A stretch of DNA of 64,000 nt from Lachnospiraceae bacterium (lineage in GTDB: Bacteria; Bacillota; Clostridia; Lachnospirales; Lachnospiraceae). Each line of letters begins with the position of its first letter. Position 1 is the stretch's first letter. The stretch is from positions 93,868 through 157,867 of the forward strand of contig CAJSZQ010000005.1 in NCBI GenBank assembly GCA_910574185.1, read 5' to 3'. The translations under genes were made by a program, and so were the position numbers. This document shows, piece after piece, positions 8,477 through 16,368 of the stretch. The notes beneath the pieces were generated by a model, which had not been told where the DNA came from, made no database searches, and saw nothing but the letters and a program-made list of their open reading frames with translations.

Positions 8477-9097
8477 ATGAACAGTAAAGTGTACGGTTAT
8501 GTTAGAGTTTCTACCAGAGAACAAAATATTGAAAGACAGATAATTTCTCTTCTTAAAGCAGAAATAGACAGGAAAAATATTTATATTGATAAACAAAGTG
8601 GAAAAGATTTCCGGCGTCCGGCGTATAAAAAAATGATAAAACATGTTCGAGAGGGTGATCTGATTATAATAAAAAGTATAGACCGACTCGGACGAAATTA
8701 TCAGGAAATTATGGAACAGTGGCGTATTATTACGAAAGAAAAGAAAGCGGATATTCGTATTCAGGACATGTCGTTATTAGATACAACAAAAACAAAAGAT
8801 TTGTTAGGCACATTCATTAGCGACGTTGTTTTGCAGCTTCTCTCTTTTGTCGCAGAAAATGAAAGGGTTAATATCCGCCAGCGTCAGGCAGAAGGAATAG
8901 CAGCTGCTAAGGCAAAAGGGGTTCGATTTGGGAAACCGGTAATTCCGTTGCCTGACAACTTTCCTGAATTATATCAAGAGTGGACCCAATCCCATATATC
9001 CCTTGAAGAATTAGCGAAAATTTGTAATATGGGAAGAAGTACCATGTACAAACGTATTGGGGAATATCGACAAACATTGCAGCGAGAAAATATTTAA
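8477..9097 (+). CDS. Serine site-specific recombinase (resolvase/invertase family)
   Basis: The 206-residue enzyme is expected to cut and rejoin DNA at the two flanking 26-bp sites through a Ser-DNA intermediate. It has the resolvase catalytic domain with YVRVSTREQN (nucleophile Ser12, Arg10) and the DRLGR motif (Arg70, Arg73), a long helix with AENERVNIRQRQAEGI, and a C-terminal helix-turn-helix (SLEELAKICNMGRSTMYKRI, about 171-190). AGGAGGT lies 7 bp before the ATG. The size suits a Hin/Gin-like invertase rather than a large serine integrase. No Fis-type enhancer can be identified by eye. Confidence 0.92.
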   Translation: MNSKVYGYVRVSTREQNIERQIISLLKAEIDRKNIYIDKQSGKDFRRPAYKKMIKHVREGDLIIIKSIDRLGRNYQEIMEQWRIITKEKKADIRIQDMSLLDTTKTKDLLGTFISDVVLQLLSFVAENERVNIRQRQAEGIAAAKAKGVRFGKPVIPLPDNFPELYQEWTQSHISLEELAKICNMGRSTMYKRIGEYRQTLQRENI

Positions 9098-9140
9098 AAA
9101 AGTAATAGTAGAAAAAAAGAATTTTTTTAGAAAAAAGTAT

Positions 9141-9166
9141 TAAGTTATTTAAATAACGTTCGATAT
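9141..9166 (+). promoter_or_regulatory. Sigma-D-like flagellin promoter inside the invertible segment
   Basis: TAAG (9141-9144), a 14-bp spacer and TTCGATAT (9159-9166) fit the sigma-D/sigma-28 pattern TAAA-N15-GCCGATAT. It points to the right flagellin, with transcription expected to start near 9173, before the right recombination site. A perfect 14-bp palindrome, GTTATTTAAATAAC (9144-9157), fills the spacer and could be an operator. Confidence 0.65.
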
Positions 9167-9192
9167 ATAGGTGTCAGGAAATTTTCAGAGTA

Positions 9193-9218
9193 ATCCAAAT
9201 AAGTGTACTTTACTGGAC
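9193..9218 (+). repeat. Right recombination site of the flagellin switch
   Basis: The 26-bp site has half-sites ATCCAAATAAGTG and TACTTTACTGGAC and central GT (9205-9206), the complement of the AC at the left site. The outer half is almost identical to the left site and the inner half is diverged. That is expected where the outer arms belong to the long inverted repeat. Confidence 0.7.
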
Positions 9219-9297
9219 AGTTCGCCGGCACGTCTGGAAGCGCATTTTTGGATTAATCCAGAATTTTCCTTTTAGACAGAAAAAATTTATAATTATG

Positions 9298-9317
9298 CAG
9301 GGAAAAGGACTTCCCTG
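9298..9317 (+). promoter_or_regulatory. Leader hairpin with loop GGA before the right flagellin (CsrA-site-like)
   Basis: CAGGGAA/TTCCCTG stem with AAGGAC loop, 13 bases before the AAGGAGG ribosome binding site. It is an exact mirror of the left flagellin leader. Confidence 0.45.
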
Positions 9318-9342
9318 TCCACAATTTCAAGGAGGAAAAACT

Positions 9343-10275
9343 ATGAGAATTCAACATAATATTACCGCATTAAATGCACACAGAAACTTAACTAACAACA
9401 ACTCTGCTGTTGGTAAGAGCTTAGAGAAACTGTCTTCTGGTTACAGAATTAACCGCGCTGGCGACGACGCTGCCGGACTTGCTATTTCTGAAAAGATGCG
9501 CGCTCAGATTACAGGTCTTGAGACTGCTCAGAAGAATGCTAACGATGGTATTTCTCTTGTACAGACCGCTGAAGGCGCTCTGACAGAAGTTCACTCTATG
9601 CTGAATCGTATGGTTGAGCTGGCTACACAGTCTGCCAACGGAACATACTCTACTGCTAACCGTCAGGAGATGCAGAAAGAGGTTAATCGTCTGAACGAAG
9701 AGATTAACAGAATCAGTGAGACTGCTAACTTTAATGGAACCAAGTTGTTCTCTGGATTTAAGGCTGGCGCATCATCTCAGAAGATTACGCTTCATGTAGG
9801 TGATTCTCATGAGACTGCCAACCAGTTGAAAGTAACATTCCAGAAGATGAATGCTGATAATCTTGGCCTTCATAGTACAGATGCTACAAGTTTTGCTAAG
9901 ACAATCGGTACAACGGTTGGAGGAAAGACATATAATGCTACTGGAACAGGAGCAGATGCAGGTGTTATTTCCAAGATTGATCTGACAAAGGCTGACAGCG
10001 CAAGACACGCAATTTCTGTAGCACAGGCTGCTATTGATATGGTTTCTTCTATGCGTTCTGACTTTGGTGCTATGCAGAACCGTCTGGATCACACCATCAA
10101 CAACTTAAGTGTTCAGACTGAAAACATTACAGCTGCTGAGTCTCGTATCCGTGACGTAGACATGGCAAAAGAGATGATGGCTTACACCAAGAATAACATT
10201 CTTGTTCAGTCCGCTCAGGCTATGCTTGCTCAGGCTAATCAGGTACCACAGGGAGTTCTTCAGTTACTTCAGTAA
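9343..10275 (+). CDS. fliC: Flagellin, right cassette (facing the promoter in this orientation)
   Basis: This 310-residue filament protein starts at MRIQHNITALNAHRNL behind AAGGAGG. Its D0/D1 ends are almost identical to the left flagellin, while residues about 145-240 differ (for example SGFKAGASSQ and TTVGGKTYNATGTGADAG). It ends ANQVPQGVLQLLQ. As sequenced it is the flagellin downstream of the sigma-D-like promoter and so the predicted expressed form. Three family 2 glycosyltransferases follow on the same strand after a terminator. Confidence 0.97.
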   Translation: MRIQHNITALNAHRNLTNNNSAVGKSLEKLSSGYRINRAGDDAAGLAISEKMRAQITGLETAQKNANDGISLVQTAEGALTEVHSMLNRMVELATQSANGTYSTANRQEMQKEVNRLNEEINRISETANFNGTKLFSGFKAGASSQKITLHVGDSHETANQLKVTFQKMNADNLGLHSTDATSFAKTIGTTVGGKTYNATGTGADAGVISKIDLTKADSARHAISVAQAAIDMVSSMRSDFGAMQNRLDHTINNLSVQTENITAAESRIRDVDMAKEMMAYTKNNILVQSAQAMLAQANQVPQGVLQLLQ

Positions 10276-10296
10276 TTAGATGGATTTTCATATGGG

Positions 10297-10327
10297 AAAA
10301 AGCTTCTTCTTTGGAAGAAGCTTTTTT
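10297..10327 (+). terminator. Terminator of the right flagellin
   Basis: AAAAAGCTTCTTC pairs with GAAGAAGCTTTTTT around a 4-base loop. It separates flagellin transcription from the glycosyltransferase genes downstream. Confidence 0.9.
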
Positions 10328-10375
10328 CTTGGTTTTTCATATTCTGGTAAACCTGCTTGTGGGTGAAGTATATAT

Positions 10376-10403
10376 TTGACAAAAAGCCATTTCACATTTT
10401 ACT
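10376..10403 (+). promoter_or_regulatory. Putative sigma-A promoter of the right glycosyltransferase operon
   Basis: TTGACA (10376-10381), a 16-bp spacer and TTTACT lie 45 bp before the first glycosyltransferase start. If active, these enzymes would not depend wholly on the invertible promoter. Confidence 0.4.
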
Positions 10404-10448
10404 CTGGTGGGTTTTAAAAATAGAAAATAGAAAAGGAGCTGCAATCTT

Positions 10449-12224
10449 ATGAAATTACAACTAACCATTTCCTTGCTCGTATCCGATAGGATGGATACCC
10501 TAAAGAAATGTCTGGATTCTATCGCCCCTCTTCTCCGAGACCTGAATAGCGAGTTGATTATTGTCTTTACCGGGAAGGATTCTGCTGTGCTGGAGGTTGC
10601 CAGACAATATACATCCCACATTATTCCTTTTGCCTGGTGTGATGATTTTGCAAAAGCCAGAAATGCCGGGCTTGAACAAGCCAGAGGAGAGTGGTTTCTT
10701 TATCTGGATGACGACGAGTGGTTTGAGGATGTTTCGGAGATTGTCCAGTTTTTTATAAGCGGAGAATATCTAGATTATGAGTCGGCGACATATGTTGTAC
10801 GTAACTATATTGATTTAGGCGGAAGGGAATATAATGATTTACATCTGGAACGCATGTGTCGTTTAAGGTCGGATACGAGATTTGTTTCCCCTATCCATGA
10901 GAGTCTGCATCCCTTTTGCGGGCCGGTAAAAAATTTCAGAAGCTTTGTACATCACTATGCTTATGCCAGAGTTGGGACGCAGTCAGATTTGATGGTGAGG
11001 TTTAAGCGAAACGTTCCGTTACTCCTAAAGCTTTACGAACAGGAACCGACTGCCCATAACTGTATGCAGCTGGCTCAGGAATACCGCTATATAGATGATG
11101 AGACGACGGCTATCAAGTATTGTCGTGAAGGACTGAAGCTTGCCGCCAAAGAAAAACGAATTTATCCATATGAGCTGTGGATGCAGGTGCATCTTCCGGT
11201 GATGCTTTCTACCGTCGGAGAGCAGGAGGAAGCATTAAAGGAAGGGGAGCGCATCCTGCTGTCGCCGCGTCTCTTAGAAGTTGGCCAGGCGCATATTCAC
11301 AGTATTCTTGCTACCCTGTGTCTGGATTTGAGAGAGTATAAGAAAGGGCTTGGGCATGTACGAAGCCTGCATAAAACAATGGCGTATCTGGAAAAATATC
11401 CGGAGAAAGCAATGCAGCAGACCGGAGTATCAATTACCTATGCTACAGCCAGGGACCATGAAATACCGGCTTATGTTGTCGGGTTGTTTTTTGCAGTCGA
11501 ACTGAAAGATATCGGGATGCTGAAAGACATTCTTTCCTGGATGCCATGGAATGATGAGAAGCTGGTTCAAGCTCACTATGGGACTCTGGAAAAGTTGAAG
11601 GGGCTGTATCCAGCGCAAGTAGAATCAATTCTGGAAAGTTATTTTCCTCTTCAGACAGATAACGCCTATGTGAATCTACAGAAGGCGCTGTATGCGGAAA
11701 AAGCGAAAAAGATTGCGGAAGCGGAAAAGTACTTTAGAATTTGCGCCGCGAACTGTCCTTCTGGGTTTATGCATCAGGTAGTAGAATTTGCAAAGAGAAC
11801 GGGATTTTCTCTAAATTCACTGGTAGAACAGATTTCAATTGAAACCTGGGAGGAGTATACGAAGATACTGGCAGACAATCTGGATGTATCCGAAATGCCA
11901 GATTTTGTGCGGGGATTAGTCTCTGCCTTGGCGGATTATCCGGTTTATATCCGAAGGCTTGAACAGCGGTTTCTGGAAAGACAGTTTTCAAATATGGATG
12001 TGAAAGATGCAAAACTTGCGGAGCTTCTGGAGCAGTATTGTACAAGCATACGTATGGAAGCTGATATCTTATACAATGAAGAGCTGCTGAGCGGAGCAAA
12101 CCAGTATATCCTTCCGGCTAAGTATCGATTTGCTTCTTGTGCAGAAGAAGCGCTGGCCAGGGTTGAATCAGGCGAATCGGAAGAGTTGCTCAACGCTGTA
12201 CTAAATACTATTTTTGTGGTATGA
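10449..12224 (+). CDS. Family 2 glycosyltransferase with TPR-like region, right copy 1 (GT-B)
   Basis: The closest paralogue of the left-cassette enzyme: the first residues are the same MKLQLTISLLVSDRMDTLKK, and the GT-A motifs FAKARNAGL and LYLDDDEWFED are kept. AAAAGGAG lies 10 bp before the ATG. At 591 residues it is about 27 residues shorter than the left copy and 75-80 shorter than the next two. It diverges after VESGESEELLN and ends at once with VLNTIFVV, which suggests a truncated or frameshifted C terminus. The catalytic part is intact. It starts a three-gene run with gaps of 31 and 38 bp. Confidence 0.82.
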   Translation: MKLQLTISLLVSDRMDTLKKCLDSIAPLLRDLNSELIIVFTGKDSAVLEVARQYTSHIIPFAWCDDFAKARNAGLEQARGEWFLYLDDDEWFEDVSEIVQFFISGEYLDYESATYVVRNYIDLGGREYNDLHLERMCRLRSDTRFVSPIHESLHPFCGPVKNFRSFVHHYAYARVGTQSDLMVRFKRNVPLLLKLYEQEPTAHNCMQLAQEYRYIDDETTAIKYCREGLKLAAKEKRIYPYELWMQVHLPVMLSTVGEQEEALKEGERILLSPRLLEVGQAHIHSILATLCLDLREYKKGLGHVRSLHKTMAYLEKYPEKAMQQTGVSITYATARDHEIPAYVVGLFFAVELKDIGMLKDILSWMPWNDEKLVQAHYGTLEKLKGLYPAQVESILESYFPLQTDNAYVNLQKALYAEKAKKIAEAEKYFRICAANCPSGFMHQVVEFAKRTGFSLNSLVEQISIETWEEYTKILADNLDVSEMPDFVRGLVSALADYPVYIRRLEQRFLERQFSNMDVKDAKLAELLEQYCTSIRMEADILYNEELLSGANQYILPAKYRFASCAEEALARVESGESEELLNAVLNTIFVV

Positions 12225-12255
12225 TTGTTCATTATAGGAAAAGGAGTTATATACT

Positions 12256-14256
12256 ATGAATATACAGCTTACGATTTCTCTTCTTGCATCCGACAGGATG
12301 GAGACTTTAGGGAAATGTCTTGAGTCTGTTTCGCCGCTGCTTCGTGAGCTAAACAGTGAATTGGTTGTTGTAGCGACAGGCAGGGATTCGGCGGTGGCAG
12401 AACTGGTACGGCAATATTCCGCACGCATTATTCCCTTTACCTGGTGTGATGATTTTTCAAAAGCACGCAATACAGGTCTTGCAGAAGCGAAGGGAGAGTG
12501 GTTTCTGTATCTGGATGACGATGAGTGGTTTGAGGATGTTTCCGAGATTGTTGATTTCTTCAAAAGCGGAGAATATAGGAAATATCAGTCTGCCACATAT
12601 ATTCAGCGAAATTACCACGACTGGGGCGGAAAGGCTTATACGGACGCCCCAGTGGGGCGGATGTGCCGTCTGTCGCCGGAGACACAGTTTATTTATCCGA
12701 TTCATGAGTGTTTGAGCCCGTTTATGGATCCTCAGAAGCGGTTGAAGAGTTTTGTACATCATTATGGATATGTGGAAAAAGCAGTGCAGAAGTCCGAGAG
12801 GAATCTTCCGTTGCTGCTGAAGCGTATGGAAGAAGAGCCAAGCGCTCATGCGTGTATGCAGCTTGTGCAAGAATATCAGAATCGGGATGAGAATGAAACT
12901 GCTCTGAAGTATTGCCGTCAGGGGTTGAAGATGGCGGAAAAGGAACAGAGAATCCATATGCATGAGCTGTGGCTTCAGGTGAATTTTCCAATATTGCTGG
13001 CGTCTTTAGGACGGAAGAAAGAGGCGCTAAAGGAAGGAGAACGGCTCTTGCGCTCCCTGCGTGTGCTTGAAGTGGGAGAAGCCCATATCCATGGGATTCT
13101 TGCAGAGATATGTTGGGAACTGAATGAATATAAGAAAGGGATTGAACATTCGTATGGGTTCCATAGAACGATGAAGTATCTGGAGAATCATCCTGAAAAG
13201 GCGGAACGTCAGGTGGGCGGTAATATAACATATGATACAGCTAAGGAATATACTGTAACGGCCGGTATTGCAGGATTGTTGTTTGCATCGGCGCTGAATG
13301 AGACTGGTAAGATAAAAGAGATTCTTACCTGGCTGCCCTGGGAAGATGAAGGAGAGATTAGAAAACAGTATGGGAATCTGGAAAACTGGAAATGTGGGCA
13401 TTCGGAGCAGAAAGAAGCTATTCTGGAAGGGTATTATCTCCTGAACTCAGGCAATGGTTATGTGAATTTGCAGAAAGCGTTATATGCAGAAGAAATGCAT
13501 AAAAGGAAAGAGGCGGAGGAATATTTCTGTATATGTGCCGGCAATTGTCCGGAGGATTATATGTATCAGCTTGTAGAACTGGCAGAGCGGAATACTTTTT
13601 CGCTGAGCCCTTTGCTGGAGAAGATTGCAGCAGAGACATGGGATGCATGTGCAACAGCGATTACAGAACGTACAGATGAAAAAAGTATGCCGGAGAGGCT
13701 GCAGAGATTCAAATCGTTAACGGCAGATTATCCGCTTTTTTTAGGAAGACTGGAACAACGTTTTCTTGAGAAGCAGCTTTCGGACGGAGGGTGTGGGACA
13801 GAACAGCTCCTGGAGCTTTTGCGGCGGTATTGTAATATTGTATATAGAGAGGCAGAGAGTATATATAAGGAAGAGATTGTTGCTAATCCGGATTACTATG
13901 CGCTTCCTTATCAGATTAAATTCGCGCTTTTTATTAGACAAGTATTGGATAATTTTGAAAAGAACTGCTATGCAGAAAGTATTCCCTTGCTGAAAAAGGC
14001 AGTTCGCGCTTACCCACAGATGTCAGTGGCGGTAGGACGGTTGTCGGAATACCTGGAGGAGAAGATGAAAGAACCACAGCAGCCAGTGTCGGAGGAGTTC
14101 GCGGCGCTTGGCAGACAGGTGAAGCAGATGCTTCTGGGACTGATGGAGAACGGGCAGTGGCAGGAGGCTTATGGCGTTGCGGAACAGCTTACATCGCTTC
14201 TGCCGGGCGATTTGGAAATCTTGAAATTAAAACAGGAAATTATGGGACACATTTAA
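12256..14256 (+). CDS. Family 2 glycosyltransferase with TPR-like region, right copy 2 (GT-C)
   Basis: A 666-residue paralogue with an AAAAGGAG ribosome binding site. The N-terminal GT-A fold has FSKARNTGL and LYLDDDEWFEDVSE, followed by helical repeats (CMQLVQEYQNRDENETALKY, ALYAEEMHKRKEAEEYFCIC). It carries a C-terminal extension shared with the next gene (PVSEEFAALGRQVKQ, WQEAYGVAEQLTSLLPGD) and absent from the first two paralogues. The enzyme is probably cytoplasmic and works on flagellin before export; its sugar donor cannot be named. Confidence 0.8.
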   Translation: MNIQLTISLLASDRMETLGKCLESVSPLLRELNSELVVVATGRDSAVAELVRQYSARIIPFTWCDDFSKARNTGLAEAKGEWFLYLDDDEWFEDVSEIVDFFKSGEYRKYQSATYIQRNYHDWGGKAYTDAPVGRMCRLSPETQFIYPIHECLSPFMDPQKRLKSFVHHYGYVEKAVQKSERNLPLLLKRMEEEPSAHACMQLVQEYQNRDENETALKYCRQGLKMAEKEQRIHMHELWLQVNFPILLASLGRKKEALKEGERLLRSLRVLEVGEAHIHGILAEICWELNEYKKGIEHSYGFHRTMKYLENHPEKAERQVGGNITYDTAKEYTVTAGIAGLLFASALNETGKIKEILTWLPWEDEGEIRKQYGNLENWKCGHSEQKEAILEGYYLLNSGNGYVNLQKALYAEEMHKRKEAEEYFCICAGNCPEDYMYQLVELAERNTFSLSPLLEKIAAETWDACATAITERTDEKSMPERLQRFKSLTADYPLFLGRLEQRFLEKQLSDGGCGTEQLLELLRRYCNIVYREAESIYKEEIVANPDYYALPYQIKFALFIRQVLDNFEKNCYAESIPLLKKAVRAYPQMSVAVGRLSEYLEEKMKEPQQPVSEEFAALGRQVKQMLLGLMENGQWQEAYGVAEQLTSLLPGDLEILKLKQEIMGHI

Positions 14257-14294
14257 GATAGATTATTCTAATCAAAAAAGGAGCAGTTTTAATT

Positions 14295-16316
14295 ATGAAA
14301 ATACAGCTTTCGATATCGCTCTTGGTATCAGACCGGATAGAAACGTTGGGGCGGTGTCTGTCTTCTTTAAAACCGCTTTTACGGGAGCTTAACAGCGAAC
14401 TGATTATTGTTTATACCGGGAAAAGTGAAGAAACGCTGGCTCTTGCCAAAGAGTACACGTCCCATATTATCCCATTTACCTGGTGTAAAGATTTTTCTAA
14501 AGCAAGGAATGCCGGACTTGGGGCGGCAAAGGGAGAATGGTTTCTTTATCTGGATGATGATGAATGGTTTGAGGATACGGAAGAGATTATCCGGTTTTTT
14601 AAAAGCGGTGAATGTGAGAAATATCAGTCGGCAACTTATGTTCAGCGCAATTATCTGGATTGGACTGGGAGAACCTATGCGGATGCTTATGTGGGCCGTA
14701 TGTGCCGTTTGTTAAAGGAGACCAGATTTATTTATCCGATTCATGAGAATCTCAGACCATTTCCGTCGCCCTGTAAGGAATTTGAAGCTTATGTACATCA
14801 TTATGGTTATGTGCGGGCAAATAATGAAAAAGAACAGGATTCAAAAACCGAAAGGAATTTAACCTTGCTTCGTGAAAGGCTGAATACTGAGAAGCCTTCC
14901 GCTCATTTATATGCTCAACTGGCGCAGGAATATGCAAGTATCCCTGAGTATGACGAGGCAATCCGGTATTGCAGGGAAGGTCTTAAGCTTGCGAGGAAGG
15001 AAGACAGAAGGGACTCTCTTGAGATGTGGCTGCAGCTAGAACTGCCGCATCTTATCTTCTGTACCGGAGATTTAAAGGCTGCGCTTGAGGAAGGAGAAAA
15101 AATCCTCGCTTCCCCGTATCTTGCAGAGGTGGGAGAAGTGAATCTGGCGGCGAAGCTCGTTGGATTCTGCTGGAACTTAAAAGAATATAAAAAGGGGCTT
15201 AAGTATGTTCAATGCTACCGGAGAGTATTGGAGTATTTGTGGAAGCATCCGGAGAAAGCAATGGTACAGAATGGTATTACATCCTCATTTTCCGGCGCTG
15301 AGAAGCAGGCGGCAGAGATTTATGTAAAAGGTCTGTTTTTTGCGGCGGAAAGCAGGGATTTTGCTGTCATGAGCCAGATACTTGGCTGGTTACCATGGGA
15401 GGATACTGTGCAGATGTCGATTCAGTATGGGAATCTGGAAGAATGGAAACAGAAGTATTCTGCGCAGAAGACAGTTATTTTAAAGAGCTATTACCAACTG
15501 GACTCAGATAATACTTATGTGGCGCTTCAAAAAGCTTATTGCGCGGAAGAGAATGGGGAAGTTTCAGAAGCAGAAAAGTTCTGGGAGAGATGCGCCGCTA
15601 ACTGTCCGGAAGGTTATTTAGAACAATTGATAGAGATGGCGGTGCGGAATGGATTTACATTAAAGTACTTACTGAAAAAAGTATCTCTTGAGGATTGGAA
15701 GCTATGTGCAAGGGCATTGGCAGAGCGGATTGAAATTCCGAATATGGGAGACTTTTTTGATAAGATATCTCCAGAGTTATCTGAGTATATGTTTTTTGCG
15801 GAGAGCTTAAGACAAAATTTGCTGGAAAAACAACTTGTGCAGGGATTTTTGGAGCTTGGCCGTTTTCTGGAACTGATGGAGGAGTACTGTAATAGCGTGA
15901 TAAGAGTGGCGGGGATGATATACAGAGATGAGATTTTAGCAAACCAGGACTCCTATCTGCTGCCGGCACAGTATAAATTTGCCGTTCGAGTCATGGATAT
16001 TGTGAAGCATATTAAAAATGGAGACTTTGGGTACAGCATTCCGCTTTTGTCGGAGGCATTGCACATTTATCCGCAGATGTCGGCGGCAGTTAGCCATATG
16101 ACGAATTATCTGAATGAGCAGATGAAAGCAATACATCAACCGGTGTCAGAAGAGTTTGCGATACTTGGCGGACAGGTAAAGCAGGTGGTGAGCGGACTTG
16201 TTGATGGAGGACAATGGATGGAGGCTTATGGTGTTATTAATCAGCTAATAACACTTTTGCCGGATGATACAGAGGTCTTGAGGTTAAAACAGGAGATTGT
16301 GCGGAATTTGGGGTGA
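14295..16316 (+). CDS. Family 2 glycosyltransferase with TPR-like region, right copy 3 (GT-D)
   Basis: A 673-residue paralogue, the last gene before a strong terminator. AAAAAAGGAG lies 11 bp before the ATG. It has the GT-A motifs FSKARNAGLG and LYLDDDEWFEDTEE, helical repeats and the same C-terminal extension as the preceding gene (PVSEEFAILGGQVKQ, WMEAYGVINQLITLLPDD). It is the most divergent of the four in the region after the catalytic domain (AQLAQEYASIPEYDEAIRYC). Different repeat regions could give different acceptor sites or a sequential glycan, but this is inference. Confidence 0.8.
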   Translation: MKIQLSISLLVSDRIETLGRCLSSLKPLLRELNSELIIVYTGKSEETLALAKEYTSHIIPFTWCKDFSKARNAGLGAAKGEWFLYLDDDEWFEDTEEIIRFFKSGECEKYQSATYVQRNYLDWTGRTYADAYVGRMCRLLKETRFIYPIHENLRPFPSPCKEFEAYVHHYGYVRANNEKEQDSKTERNLTLLRERLNTEKPSAHLYAQLAQEYASIPEYDEAIRYCREGLKLARKEDRRDSLEMWLQLELPHLIFCTGDLKAALEEGEKILASPYLAEVGEVNLAAKLVGFCWNLKEYKKGLKYVQCYRRVLEYLWKHPEKAMVQNGITSSFSGAEKQAAEIYVKGLFFAAESRDFAVMSQILGWLPWEDTVQMSIQYGNLEEWKQKYSAQKTVILKSYYQLDSDNTYVALQKAYCAEENGEVSEAEKFWERCAANCPEGYLEQLIEMAVRNGFTLKYLLKKVSLEDWKLCARALAERIEIPNMGDFFDKISPELSEYMFFAESLRQNLLEKQLVQGFLELGRFLELMEEYCNSVIRVAGMIYRDEILANQDSYLLPAQYKFAVRVMDIVKHIKNGDFGYSIPLLSEALHIYPQMSAAVSHMTNYLNEQMKAIHQPVSEEFAILGGQVKQVVSGLVDGGQWMEAYGVINQLITLLPDDTEVLRLKQEIVRNLG

Positions 16317-16326
16317 ATTAAAATAG

Positions 16327-16365
16327 AAACCCCGAAGGCAGGAGAAATAGATGCCTTCGGGGTTT
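16327..16365. terminator. Bidirectional terminator between glycosyltransferase operon and chemoreceptor gene
   Basis: AAACCCCGAAGGCA pairs perfectly with TGCCTTCGGGGTTT around an 11-base loop, and a T-run follows on each strand. It serves the rightward glycosyltransferases and the leftward chemoreceptor gene. Confidence 0.92.
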
Positions 16366-16368
16366 TTA

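Larger units (their letters stand above)
8257..9205. mobile_element. Invertible DNA segment carrying a recombinase gene and a flagellin promoter
   Basis: The segment lies between two inverted 26-bp sites. It holds the serine recombinase gene and one sigma-D-like promoter near its right end; no counterpart promoter was found near the left end. Outside the sites, DNA from 8259 leftward and 9203 rightward forms a near-perfect inverted repeat through the leaders and flagellin 5' ends. Inversion would carry the promoter from the right flagellin to the left one without altering the recombinase gene. The 5' part (8270-8476) carries an ATTGGAC/GTCCAAT stem-loop (8263-8283) and otherwise no gene. Confidence 0.8.

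Noticed and set aside
8390..8644. An 84-codon minus-strand frame overlapping the recombinase start
   Set aside because: It lies across the recombinase promoter and start, has no good ribosome binding site and has a composition typical of the antisense of AT-rich DNA.
9105..9137. A-rich/T-rich pairing after the recombinase taken as a terminator
   Set aside because: The stem would be only A-T pairs with no GC core, so it was not listed as a feature.
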